This document shows positions 22,488 through 33,012 of a stretch of DNA of 64,000 nucleotides, in pieces (positions within the stretch are counted from its first letter, which is position 1; every line of letters begins with the position of its first letter). A program made the position numbers and the translations under genes. The stretch spans positions 49,160,250 to 49,224,249 of the forward strand of contig OZ020613.1 in assembly GCA_963971575.1 (NCBI GenBank), written 5' to 3'. Source of the DNA: Liopterus haemorrhoidalis. Lineage: Eukaryota; Arthropoda; Insecta; Coleoptera; Dytiscidae. The notes beneath the pieces are model-generated. The model did not search any database, had not been told where the DNA came from, and saw only the letters and a list, made by a program, of their open reading frames with translations.

Positions 22488-22776
22488 AAAAATAATTTAA
22501 AAATTGTGTAATTTTACAGCTGTGCCAAAAATATATATTACTTAAGACTGAAGTAATTAAGTTGCTAAAGGTTTTATATTGTTATATGTAATTTTATTTT
22601 ATTTGTTATTAAGCTATTTGCACATGTATTCTTATGAGTGATATGCATAAATATATTATACAGTATTACAATAAAATTATCTTTAATTCTATTAATACTT
22701 TATTACTGTACTGCTTGCAATAGTTTCAGTATTACGTAAAATAATGATATTCAGATCAATTCTGTAAAAAGTTACT

Positions 22777-23095
22777 ATAGGGATTTGCAGCTAAGCACCC
22801 TACCATCTGGTGAACGTTTCATGAACTTGTGTACTACATATAACATTTCGTTTTGTGTATTGGTTTTGTATGAAGTTTGTTTTTAAAGTTTTATTATAAT
22901 CATTGAAAAATGTATAATACATATTGTTGTGTGCCTATGAGCAATTCATTGAAAAGAAGAAACCCGGAAATATCGTTTCATTTGTTTCCACCAATATCGG
23001 ACACCGTACGTTTCGAAACAAAATTGGGAAAGCAAGAGGTTAGGAATCGACGCGATGTTTAGATAAACAATTTAAAAATTGGAAAGAAAGTGAGC
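22777..23095. repeat. Duplicated segment, copy 2
   Basis: Same as 20687-21690 but without the 687-bp insertion. It shows the empty target site and continues further into the THAP domain than copy 1 does. Confidence 0.85.
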
Positions 23096-23154
23096 CCTTA
23101 TATCAAAGTTTGCTCATTACATTTTAATGATAGTGACTACAAAAAATATTTTCA
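22910..23154 (+). pseudogene. THAP-domain fragment, copy 2 (full domain with a stop)
   Basis: Same start as copy 1 but the second Cys is Ser (VPMSNS). After the TAG at 23060-23062 the frame continues INNLKIGKKV and KVCSLHFNDSDY, giving the C-x2-H half of the THAP finger. All of THAP is thus recognisable, with a stop at the invariant Trp and one zinc ligand lost. A possible later exon follows an acceptor near 23270 (TTTTTTTCAG). Confidence 0.7.
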
Positions 23155-23828
23155 ATTTTGTATTTATTATCGCATATCTTGAAAATTCCTGTTATTGTGT
23201 GTGGGTTTGTAATGCACAAGTTTGTAGGCATAATGCATAAATCTTTACGAACTCTCTGTTTTTTTTTCAGTGACTCCACACAATATTATATGCCCAGCAT
23301 TGTAGATTTTTACCCCTTGGTAAACAACACGGGAATTATTATTTCCCCCAATATAGTTAAAATAATCGACAATGGAAAACCGCCATAACTTAAAACCAGA
23401 TCACAAAATGTAGTATTTTAGATGTTTACAAGTAATGTCACTTCACAAAATCAGAAAATCCCAAACAATTATTTATTTTTTGTCGTTTTTTGATACACTT
23501 TTCGCTATTATTTACTAGTAAATGTCAAGTGGTATCTGATTTAGAATGGTTTAAAAAAATCTGCGTGGCGCTACGATCTTAAAATTTTTCCCCTATAACG
23601 TTCATAAAATGACAGTTCAGTTGTCTGTTTTATCAACTGTGAGGTGTGACTACCGTTCCGTAACCACAGAACATATAAGAAGAACGGACACTCCCAGCAA
23701 GAAAATTTAGTATACAGTGACTGTATAAAGACAGTGTGGCCATATGAACTGTAGCCGCCATGTTTATTCCAGATTTGTATTGGGTTATATGGCATAAATG
23801 TTAATATATCCTAATATATTATAATATT

Positions 23829-23881
23829 CAGGGTTGGACTGGGATTAAAATGTGTACCGGGAAATCTGGAGGAAGTCGGGC

Positions 23882-23943
<62 letters not shown>

Positions 23944-24001
23944 TTTTGATTTTCGGGCCACCGGGAAATTCCCGGTATCCCGCCGGGCCAATCCAACCCT
24001 G
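23829..24001. mobile_element. hAT-like MITE containing a TA microsatellite
   Basis: Ends CAGGGTTGGACTGG and (inverted) CAGGGTTGGATTGGCC, with ATAATATT at 23821-23828 and 24002-24009. The middle holds about 28 TA units (23884-23941). The palindromic block ACCGGGAAATTCCCGGT sits beside the TA run. Confidence 0.82.
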
Positions 24002-24505
24002 ATAATATTTCTTAAATTTTTAATAGTTTTACGTATTTATGTTTATATATATGTGAATATCAATTTATTGTTAAGAAAAAACATGTATATGATTCAACAT
24101 TTATTAAGATAAATATTAAAATTGCCTACCGATGAAGGTATTTTTTTTAAATGTTTGCAACATAAAAAGAAAACAAATGAAAAAAATTCTTAAAAAAGGA
24201 CATGAAAGGAAATAAAAGAGATATGTTTTTATTATTTTATAATTTTATTTGAGGACCAATAAAAACTAAAACATTTTTTTTATAAAAACGGGAGTTACAT
24301 TTTAATTTGAATATTTTAAATTTAAGAAAACAAGTTCAAACAGGACACTAGAATTAGAATAAAAAGATAGGGAAAAAATGATGATAAGGTTCTATAAAAA
24401 TTAGAGAACCCAACATTTCTCTAATTTTTGGGAAAACGCATGTTTATTTATAAAAAAAAAAAGATATTTTCATATTAAAAAAGAATAAGCAGAACATGTT
24501 ATATA

Positions 24506-24710
24506 CCCTGAGTTCAAAAAGAAATTACATAAGAGTTGGCTATGGAAAAATAAAATAATGTATACTACAAACTTTATGTAACAATAAATAACTAATGACA
24601 ACAGGAGTGATTTAATTAATTCAGACAGTAAATTAATTCTAAAGCTTTCTGTTGACATTACTATTATTTTCCATAGCCAACCCTTATGCAATTTCTTTTT
24701 GAACTCATGG
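24506..24710. mobile_element. 205-bp Tc1/mariner-type MITE
   Basis: About 40-bp inverted ends, beginning CCCTGAGTTCAAAAAGAAAT on the left and CCATGAGTTCAAAAAGAAAT on the right. TA is on both sides, and the inverted partner element (near 26670) shows the empty site. Confidence 0.85.
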
Positions 24711-25429
24711 TATAAATGATATATTAATAAAGAAAACTGATGTATATATTATCAATTATGCATTTATTCAACTAAAATTATGGTCAGGTGAAAAATAAAA
24801 TGAAATCAGCATGGAATAACATTAAAATTAATGAAAGTAAATACTTCTTATAATTGTGAAACCATCCATTGATTTACTGGCATAATGTTTTTTTATGTTC
24901 ATTTAGCCTTTTTTTCCCCAGCAATTTTAAACCTAAACATAACAAAACGTTTCATTATTTTGAATTTTAATTTGTGACAATTTAAAATATGTGCACAGTT
25001 TACATTATCTACATTACTCATTACTCATCACAAACACAACAATATTCACTATTAAACGTCTAAATATACGTATATTATTTGAAAATATCACTTAAATCTG
25101 TTGAAACACAAGATAAACACATGTAAACCATATATAATCTGTAACAAAGTTGGAAGAAATATGGCGGATTTCAGCTCGACCAATAGAAAATGAGACCATC
25201 GTATGGCCACACTGTCTTTATACAGTCACTGTAATTTAGTATACAGTCACTGTATAAAGACAGTGTGGCCATACGATGGTCTCATTTTCTATTGGCCGAG
25301 CTGAAGTCCGCCATGTTTCTTCCAACTTTGTTACAGATTACATATGGTTTACATGTGTTTAGCTTGTGTTTCAGCAGATTTAAGTGATATTTTCCAATAA
25401 TATACGTATATTTATTAATAATATACGTA

Positions 25430-26610
25430 CAGGTAGGACTCATTTTGCGCCGGTTTTATTTACGCCGGTCTCGAAATAACGCCGCTTGAACGCCAGAGTC
25501 GTGTGTCGACGTCGCCGCCGAATCTGCGGTCGAAGCGGGGATGTTCTGAGGTTTTACGCACGCGCAGTTAATAAAGTACATCATTGCTTAGTAATTTTTT
25601 GCCAGCACAGGGTTGCATTCAGCACATTGAGTTTATTGCAATTAGTATATAGAATATATTGTATAAATTTTTACGTCTGCCAAATTTAATTTTCCTTAAC
25701 GTAAATTTAATTTGTTGTTTGTAAGTAATTATTTATTGTATTATATATAGTGTAGTATATATTAATATATAGTGTAATGTATTTTATAATTTTTAGGTGA
25801 TTAATTTTTTTTTTAATTAGATACATTTTTCACAAACCATGTCTTCTAACAAGGAAAATAAACCACCTAAATTAAATGCTAAGAAAAAACGAAGTTCCAT
25901 TACAAACCAAGAGAAAATGGAGCTGATTAAAAGAATGCTAGATGGAGAAACACGTTCAAAAGTTTGTAGGGACCTCAATTTACCTCCATCAACTGTTGCA
26001 ACCATCATGAAGAATGCTTTAGAACGAATTTTGACAAATATAGACATCCTAACTGAAAAACTTTGTGAGCTCGATAATGATAGTTAACGCAGTATGCAAG
26101 TAAAGAGGAGTGTTGCAGCTTCTTTGGCACCGTATGCAGAGCTCCTCCGAGAAACAAAGAAAAAATTCACAGAAAAATAATTTTGTAAAATATATTTTTT
26201 TAATATAATTATCCTATTTTTTTTTTTTCTACATAATATTTTTCTTTATGTTAAATTATTATTAATTTTTTGTTGTTAGTTTTGTTAGTCGTAAGTTTGT
26301 TGTAAAATCATATTGTTGTATTGTATTTATATAGCACAAAAGAATAAATATTTATTTGCTTCATTTATGTCTAATTCATTTTAATAAAATTTATATAGGT
26401 CCGTCCCTGAAAACAAAGTTTTGAAATTCGTGGTATTCATACAAAACACTTGCAAATATATTTAAAATCGTTGAAATATCAAGACAAAAATACATCAATG
26501 ACATGTAGATTTGAAGTCAATCCGTCTCTGGAATTTCACCTTTTGGACTCTTTTTGCGCCGATTTTTTTTACGCCGAAACGTAACACCGGCGTAAAACGA
26601 GACCTACCTG
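25430..26610 (+). mobile_element. Tigger/pogo element with short transposase frame
   Basis: Ends CAGGTAGGACTCATTTTGCG and (inverted) CAGGTAGGTCTCGTTTTACG resemble Tigger termini. TA is on both sides (25428-25429, 26611-26612). The 1,181-bp element contains a single intact N-terminal frame (25839-26087). The rest of the transposase is missing. Confidence 0.85.
25839..26087 (+). CDS. CENP-B N-terminal-type HTH protein (truncated Tigger transposase)
   Basis: An 82-residue open frame with a good ATG. After a basic stretch (NAKKKRSSITNQEKMELI), residues about 24-60 form the psq/CENP-B-type helix-turn-helix that binds transposon ends: DGETRSKVCRDLNLPPSTV, then ATIMKN. The frame ends in TAA at a point where a full transposase would continue through a second HTH and the DDE domain. 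After the stop, readable relics (SLAPYAELLRETKKKF) follow. If expressed it could bind the inverted repeats but not cut DNA. An internally deleted element is the simplest view. Confidence 0.7.
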   Translation: MSSNKENKPPKLNAKKKRSSITNQEKMELIKRMLDGETRSKVCRDLNLPPSTVATIMKNALERILTNIDILTEKLCELDNDS

Positions 26611-27228
26611 TATATTTATTGGATATATGCATAACTGTCAATATATACATCAGTTTTCTTTATTAATATATCTTTTATATAAAACATGTTCTGCTTTTTG
26701 TTCTGCATTTTTTTTTTTTTAAATGAAAATATTATTTTTAAATTGAGAATATTAATACATTAGTAACATTAGTAATTTGTTCCAATGTTATGTAAATGAA
26801 TACTTTTAAAGTTGAGAAAAGTAAAATTGAGAGGTGATTATAAAAACGTGCGTTTTCCCAAAAATTATAGAACCCAACATCACTTTTTATAGAACCCTAT
26901 CATTATTTTTTCCTGTATTTTTATTCTAATTCTAATGTCCTGTTTGAACTGTTTTTCTTAAATCTAAAATATTCCAATTAAAAAAATAAGTAGGTATATT
27001 TTTAATTTACGACTGTAAGCCCCGTTTTTATAAAAAAAAGTTTTCGTTTGTATAGGTCTTCAAATAAAATTATAAAATAATAAAAACTTATCTCTTTTAT
27101 TTCCTTTCATGTCCTTTTTAAAAAAAAAAAATCATTTGTTTTCTTTTTATATTGCAAACATTTCAAAAAAATACCTTCATCGGTAGGTAATTTTAATATT
27201 TATCTAAATAAATGTTGAATCATATACA

Positions 27229-27389
27229 TGTAATAAACCCTCATTGTAAAAATATTTTGCAGTTGGCAACATTGTGAGATTGTCAGCGAGACTGTGTAAG
27301 AGTCATGGCAATGGACGCTGTAAGATTAACTATTGTAGTAATTTATATTCTGACAAATAAATTACAGTGATTTTAATAAGTTTATTACA
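27229..27389 (+). repeat. 5' LTR of gypsy-type element 1
   Basis: 161 bp beginning TGTAATAAACCC and ending GTTTATTACA. It reads as identical to the 3' LTR at 31514-31674. TACA (27225-27228) is the left target duplication. A stretch complementary to the acceptor stem of tRNA-Leu (TCAGAAGTGGGAT, about 27393-27405) follows and may be the primer binding site, set back a few bases. Confidence 0.88.
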
Positions 27390-27653
27390 TATTCAGAAGT
27401 GGGATAAGCATATCTATGTTCACGCGGAAGGCTATAATAACTGACAGTGAATGTTGAAAGTATTGTGAAAACGTGTTGCGCCATTGTGAGCCGCGAATAT
27501 CACCTAAAATACTGTCGGTAACAATTTTAACGCATAGAGCGGTGATAAAGTGCTTCTTAGTTCGGGTATTGAACAGGTGGAAGACTTTGGAAAACCGTTG
27601 GTGTGGTTAAAAGTGTCAGCATTTGGAAGTTAGAGGCATATTCAGGCGGGAAA

Positions 27654-29930
27654 ATGGAAGACAGCGTTCTCGACATATCAGCGGATAGCAGCACGCAGCC
27701 AGCTACGGTGGACGGAATCCAAACCACACGGTCGGTAAGCGGACAGCAGTTGTCAGCGGGATCTACAGTGGTGGCAGGTAGCGGAACTACAGTTCAGGTA
27801 GGAGATGGCGCTGTTGTGTCAACTCTGTTGGCGCAAATGCAACAAATGTTAAATATGATCCAGCGAGATAGAGAAACAATGGCCGCAGGATCAAATGTGA
27901 TTACTCAGCATGCAAATTTGACTGATATTATTAGTAAATTCAACGGTGACGAATCGTATGTTGAAGCCAAGGATTGGTTAGAACAGTTGAAATCAGCTGC
28001 GGTTATGAATAACTGGGCCGGTTCGTACGTTGTAGAGGTAGCGCGGATTAATCTACGAGGTGGGGCTAAATCTTGGTACGCAGCGCGTAGGGAGCAAATT
28101 AAGACGTTCAAAGATTTCGAACTTGCTTTCCGTCGTACTTTTCTAACACCAGTGAGTCTTGCGGAAAAATGGAACACTATGCGTAAAAGAAAGCAACGCG
28201 ACGACGAAACGCCTAATTCGTACGTTCACGAGAAATATTGGCTATGTAAAGCGTTGAATATGCCGTTTTCCGAAATAAAAGAACAGATAATCGTAGGGTT
28301 AACCAGCGCGGACAACGCGAATGGGTTATTAGTCAAGTCACATGCGGATGTCGACGAATTGGTCGACGACTTACTTGTCCTAGATCGTATTAATCGGGAG
28401 AAAACGAACGATAAAATGAATGTTATGCCTATACACTCAACAGTAAAGCCAAAGAACCGGGTAGGAACCAGGGAAACAGCGAAAAACGAACTTGCAAGAG
28501 ACACGAGTCCGAAAGAAAATGTTTTATCAAACAAACAAAAGCGTTGTTTTAAATGCAGGGAAGCAGGGCACGCAGCGATTGCCTGTACCGTTCCGGTAAA
28601 GGATTTACCTTGCTTTAAATGTAAAGAAAAGGGTCATTATAAAAGGGACTGTCCTCAGAATAGGTCAGCGGTGATGCAGATCGAAGAAAACACTCAACGC
28701 GAGGGAATTGATAAGTTTTTGCGCGAAGTATTAGTAAATAAAATGCAGGTAACTGCGCAAATAGATCCCGGATCGTCGGTAAATACAATCACAGAATCTG
28801 CGGCGGCTAGATGCAATTTGATGGAGGAACCTAGCGAAAAGAAATTATATGGTTTCGGCGGCTCGAAGAGTACAGCGGTTACGGTACTTGGATTAGTACG
28901 AGCGCGGATAACGATAGATGACGTTAGCGCGGATACGGAACTTTATATGGTAGCGGACTCGACGCAGATCACAGACGTTTTGGTAGGACGTCCGTTTACA
29001 GAAAAACCAGATATAGCGTATGTCAAGCTGGACGACAAATTAGTATTTGGTTATCGCACAGATTTTCCATTTGTAGATATGAAAGTCGAGGAAAAATCGG
29101 CTCGAATCAACGTCGTAGCAAAAGAAGACTGTGAATTGTTGGCTGGAAAAGTTGATTTAATTAGCTGTGCCGTAGACGACAGAGAGCTAATTATGCCAAT
29201 AGTCAACATTAGATTTCAGAATTGCACGATTAGGAACGACGAGGCGATTGGTTACTTGAAATCCGCTGAAATACTTAAGGTGGATGAGTCAAAATGTGAA
29301 CCAGTCCGGCTGGAACAGCTAAAGGTAAATGCACAGAATGTAAGTGAAAATGATCAAGAACGACTTCTCACGCTGTGTAATGAATACAGAGATTGTTTTG
29401 CATTCAATCTGAAAGAGATAGGTTGTACTGATTTAGTCGAAATGGATATACTAGACAATGATGTACCAGTGCGCAGAAAACCCTATAAGTCCAGTATAGC
29501 AGAGCGCGAAACAATAAAAGAACTAGTAGCCGAGTGGAAGAAACACGGTATTGTATCTGAGACAAGGTCGCCTTACGCGTCTCCCTGTCTATTAGTTCGG
29601 AAAAAGTCTGGTGAACCGCGAGTAGTAGTGGATTACCGAGCACTTAACGCACAGACGGTTAAGATGAATTTCCCAATTCCAATTGTCGAAGAACAATTTG
29701 AAGGTCTGAGCGGTTGTAAATTATTTACCAGCTTAGATTTAGGCAATGCTTATTTGCAGGTGCCCCTAACTGAACGGGCAAAACAAAAGAGCGCGTTCAT
29801 AACAAACGACACCACGGGACAATTTAACAGAATGATGTTCGGGCTAACGAATGCTCCGTATGAATTCAGCAGGTTAATGTCTCGTCTTAGGACCTTTAGG
29901 ACGCGAAACCGCAATTTGGTACTTAGATGA
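27654..29930 (+). CDS. Gag-protease-RT (first part) of LTR element 1
   Basis: Start chosen at ATG 27654 (MEDSVLDISADSS); the frame is open a little further upstream. An N-terminal gag of about 300 residues leads to two zinc knuckles (CFKCREAGHAAIAC and CFKCKEKGHYKRDC). The protease motif follows as AQIDPGSSVNTI (DPG rather than the usual DSG/DTG), and then RT blocks (GEPRVVVDYRALNAQTVKM, FTSLDLGNAYLQVPL, FNRMMFGLTNAP). Near 29887 a one-base change throws the frame off, and it ends at 29930. The YLDD active-site sequence lies just beyond in another frame. The full pol would be about 1,200 residues. Confidence 0.85.
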   Translation: MEDSVLDISADSSTQPATVDGIQTTRSVSGQQLSAGSTVVAGSGTTVQVGDGAVVSTLLAQMQQMLNMIQRDRETMAAGSNVITQHANLTDIISKFNGDESYVEAKDWLEQLKSAAVMNNWAGSYVVEVARINLRGGAKSWYAARREQIKTFKDFELAFRRTFLTPVSLAEKWNTMRKRKQRDDETPNSYVHEKYWLCKALNMPFSEIKEQIIVGLTSADNANGLLVKSHADVDELVDDLLVLDRINREKTNDKMNVMPIHSTVKPKNRVGTRETAKNELARDTSPKENVLSNKQKRCFKCREAGHAAIACTVPVKDLPCFKCKEKGHYKRDCPQNRSAVMQIEENTQREGIDKFLREVLVNKMQVTAQIDPGSSVNTITESAAARCNLMEEPSEKKLYGFGGSKSTAVTVLGLVRARITIDDVSADTELYMVADSTQITDVLVGRPFTEKPDIAYVKLDDKLVFGYRTDFPFVDMKVEEKSARINVVAKEDCELLAGKVDLISCAVDDRELIMPIVNIRFQNCTIRNDEAIGYLKSAEILKVDESKCEPVRLEQLKVNAQNVSENDQERLLTLCNEYRDCFAFNLKEIGCTDLVEMDILDNDVPVRRKPYKSSIAERETIKELVAEWKKHGIVSETRSPYASPCLLVRKKSGEPRVVVDYRALNAQTVKMNFPIPIVEEQFEGLSGCKLFTSLDLGNAYLQVPLTERAKQKSAFITNDTTGQFNRMMFGLTNAPYEFSRLMSRLRTFRTRNRNLVLR

Positions 29931-31428
29931 CGTGCTTGTTGCGGCCAAGAATTGGTCAGAGATGTTGGAGAAGCTCAGAAAAGTTTTCGAAGCCTTTAAA
30001 AAAGCGAAACTCACGCTTAAGATACAGAAATGTAAATTTGGAATGTCACAAGTAGACTATCTAGGATTTACACTTTCAGAAGCAGGTATCACACCAGGCG
30101 ATTTTAAGATCGGTGCGATCAAAGAATTTCCACCACCGAAAAATGTACATGAAGCGCGGAGATTTTTAGGCTTAGCTAGCTATTTTAGACGCTTTATATC
30201 AAACTTTGCGGTACGTGCAAAGCCAATTACTGATTTAACCAGAAAAAATGAAAAATTCATTTGGAGTGGTAAGGCAAATTCTTCGTTTAATGATTTCAAG
30301 GAAGCTTTATGCTCAAAACCAGTGTTGAGGTTATTTAACACGGAAGCAGCACATACGGAAGTGCATACTGACGCAAGCAGCCTAGGGATCGGAGCAATAT
30401 TGTTGCAAGCGGATGAAGATGGTGGTGCACTACAACCAGTTGTGTACCTATCCAAGAAAAACACGCCAGCCGAATCACAGTATTCTTCATGTAAATTAGA
30501 ACTTATGGCGGTAGCTTATGCGTTGAATAAGTTACGCAATTACTTATTCGGACGACACTTTGTTTGCGTTACTGACTGTGAAGCTTTAGTTCACATGAAC
30601 GCGAACAAGACGAGAAATTCGCAGATTGCTAGATGGCTACATTTGGTCCAGGATTTTGACATGATACTTCGGCACAGGGCAGGTACGAAAATGGCTCATG
30701 TTGATGCATTATCTCGAGCACCCGTCGGAGAAGAAGGTGACACATATCAGCAGCTATATGACAGACTAGACGTATTGATGGTCCTTTCCGAAGAAGATCA
30801 GATTATGGTTATGCAAAGGAGTGACCCGGAGCTACGACTGAAGATCAGTTTGTTGCAGAAGGATAGGCAATCCTTGACTGCTGATGAGATAGCAAATATT
30901 CAAGGGTACCGGTTGCATGACGGACGATTATTTAGGATCGGGACGTCTCAGAATAAAACGCGAGACCTTTACGTTGTTCCAAAATCTATGAGGAAGACTA
31001 TGTGTGTGCGTTATCATGACAACGCTGGGCACTTTGGTCTGGAACGAACAGTGGGGGCTATGAGAAGCAGTTTCTGGTTCCCCAGAATGCGACGGTATAA
31101 GGGGCCTTACATTGTAATGCAAGTTCTCCCAAGCGATGCGTACCGGGTTAGTTCCATCGATGGGGTGGGGGAAAGACACTTTACCACGACCGCGCATATC
31201 AGTCAAATTAAGCGATATAGAAATCACATTGAATCAGAAGATTCCGACACAGATCCAGATGATACCCAAGATAGCGGCACCGACCAGCAGGCACCAGAAC
31301 GGGATCCATCCAGCGATCCAGATAGTGTCAGTGCAAGTGCTAGTGACAAAATCGCGAGTGCAAAAACGCAAAGACGACCCAAGCGGAGTCATCAAGTACC
31401 GACGTACTTGAAAGACTATGAACACTAA
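29910..31428 (+). CDS. RT end, RNase H and truncated integrase of LTR element 1
   Basis: The frame begins around IWYLDDVLVAAKN with the RT active site and continues with the RT thumb (CKFGMSQVDYLGFTL), RNase H (EVHTDASSLGIGAILLQ and DALSRAP) and the start of the integrase zinc domain (HDNAGHFGLERTVGAMRS). It then jumps from FPRMRRY straight to KGPYIVMQVLPSDAYRV, the C-terminal GPY/F module. The second half of the HHCC finger and the whole DDE core are missing, a clean in-frame internal deletion. A Ser/Asp-rich tail (DSDTDPDDTQDSGTD) ends the protein. Confidence 0.85.
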
Positions 31429-31513
31429 TGTAGACTATGAACACTAAGTTAAGTTATTTTCTTGTATGATTGTACAATGTTAATGAGGTCATTAACCCGG
31501 CAGAATGGCCGAG

Positions 31514-31674
31514 TGTAATAAACCCTCATTGTAAAAATATTTTGCAGTTGGCAACATTGTGAGATTGTCAGCGAGACTGTGTAAGAGTCATGGCAATGGA
31601 CGCTGTAAGATTAACTATTGTAGTAATTTATATTCTGACAAATAAATTACAGTGATTTTAATAAGTTTATTACA
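31514..31674 (+). repeat. 3' LTR of element 1
   Basis: 161 bp, reading the same as the 5' LTR, followed by TACA (31675-31678) and then the continuing host element. AATAAATTACAG near the end may serve as a polyadenylation region. Confidence 0.88.
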
Positions 31675-31713
31675 TACATTTTTTTTTCTTAACAATAAAT
31701 TGATATTCACATA

Positions 31714-32121
31714 CAGTCTGTTCCAAACGGTTAAGCGGAACTAGATTTTGCAATCTAGTTACTTTCATCGTTTAAATTGTGCCTTTCGGCCGTTTTGTTT
31801 AAGCTTTGTAAATCATACTTACAATAAACATTTTTTGGTTACGGTTAATATCATTTTAAAATGTCATTTTCTTTATATTTTGATTTTTTGTGTCATTCTT
31901 AATACAAATTTCCCATTTATTTATTTTTTTGTCATTAAAATATCTAAAAAAAAATATTTAATTTTGACATATGTCATTCGTTACCATGGTTTCATTGTTG
32001 GAATTTTAAATTTTGACATCCCAACGTGAAAAATGAAATAACCCAAGCCAAGTCCCTTCTCGTGACAACCTAAAAGAACTAAATTCCCATTTAGTTCTGC
32101 TTAACCGTTTGGAACAGACTG
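31714..32121. mobile_element. Tc1-like MITE with CAGTCTGTTCCAAACGG ends
   Basis: 408 bp with inverted ends CAGTCTGTTCCAAACGGTTA and TA on both sides. A shorter, worn relative is at 63770-63953. Inside, TTTTGACAT-type motifs recur. No transposase. Confidence 0.82.
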
Positions 32122-32604
32122 TATATATAAACATAAATACGTAAAACTATTAAAAAATATTTATTTATTTATTCTGGAAAGTTGTAAACGGGACATGCCC
32201 AACACAACAACTACTATATTATTATATATTACGATATATTAACATTTATTCCATATAACCCAATACAAATCTGGAATAAAAATGGAGGCTACAGTTCATA
32301 TGGCCACACTGTCTTTATTCAGTCACTGTATTTAGTACGTCTAACAGCGCTCCTATGAACCGGCCAAATACTAAACAACTGAACCGCCAAATTTGAATTA
32401 CACTATCAGTTTTAGGTTTATAATTATTGTATTAAATATATATTTTTTTGTGTATTGCAACATTTTGTTATTTATATTAACAAAAGTTTTACAATAAACA
32501 AAAAAATACATATATTTAAAAACCTGTAATAATATATAAGGAATCTAAATAAATAAATTTAAATAAAAGATCTAAACTATTTATTTTTGGAACACAAAAT
32601 TACT

Positions 32605-32753
32605 GAGAAATAAAATAACTTACTTTTGGACCGTCAATATTTATTTTAGAATCACAACTTTTCACTGTTAGATATAAAGCTGTTTATCTAACAGTGAAAC
32701 GTAGTGATTCGAAATTAAATACTGACTGTCCAAAAGTAGTTATTTTATTTCTC
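32605..32753. repeat. Foldback of about 70-bp arms near the 3' end of the P-type gene
   Basis: GAGAAATAAAATAAC at the left recurs inverted at 32753. Next to the loop, TTTCACTGTTAGAT pairs with ATCTAACAGTGAAA. The loop is about 12 bases. A MITE or terminal structure; no target duplication was certain. Confidence 0.7.
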
Positions 32754-32828
32754 ATATACTATTATCTAGACATTAACATAATTTACAAAAGAAAACACAA
32801 AAGACAATAACAAAATAAACAAAACTAA

Positions 32829-33012
32829 TTAACTTCTAACTTTCTTGCCATACAATTTCACGTAATTGTCAACTACATTATTAGTTCTATAGTCAACATC
32901 TTTAATTTTTTTATTTACATTATTTACAAAATATTTTATGGATATATATACAATAGATTTCTTAAAATTACTATAAATTATCTCTTTATGGGTACAAAAA
33001 TAGTTGCAAATA
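32829..33012 (-). pseudogene. P-type transposase, C-terminal end beyond the mariner
   Basis: On the minus strand the frame that is cut by the mariner at 34267 (CNLIDFN) resumes here as ICNYFCTHKEIIYSNFKKS. It continues to YVKLYGKKVRS and a TAA (32829-32831). This shows that the mariner sits inside the last coding part of the transposase gene. The TA target is duplicated. Confidence 0.65.

Larger units (their letters stand above)
23713..25233. mobile_element. DNA element 1 of a tail-to-tail pair
   Basis: Both ends carry TACAGTGACTGTATAAAGAC, followed by AGTGTGGCCATA and then GCCGCCATG-like sequence. It is flanked by ATTTAGTA at 23705-23712 and 25234-25241. Two MITEs sit inside (23829-24001, 24506-24710); without them it is about 1.1 kb with no coding capacity. 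Eight-base target duplications fit hAT or P-type elements. Confidence 0.85.
27229..31674 (+). mobile_element. Ty3/gypsy-type LTR retrotransposon 1, integrase core deleted
   Basis: Identical-looking 161-bp LTRs, TACA target duplications and gag-pol in the order of Ty3/gypsy. It was inserted in element 2 of the palindromic pair, and element 1 shows the empty site. A frameshift lies before the RT active site, and the integrase lacks its catalytic core. The copy is young but cannot move by itself. A normal polypurine tract before the 3' LTR is not obvious. Confidence 0.88.
25242..32330. mobile_element. DNA element 2 of the pair, inverted, with three insertions
   Basis: It starts with the same terminus as the right end of element 1 and ends, after 7 kb, with that of its left end. 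The element is thus in the opposite orientation. Its own sequence is found in pieces around a Tigger element (25430-26610), an LTR retrotransposon (27229-31674) and a Tc1-like MITE (31714-32121). It is followed by TTTAGTA, the octamer that also sits before element 1 and between the two. Confidence 0.85.

Noticed and set aside
23811..24112. Open frames with long Ile-Tyr repeats
   Set aside because: They are translations of the TA microsatellite inside a hAT-like MITE.
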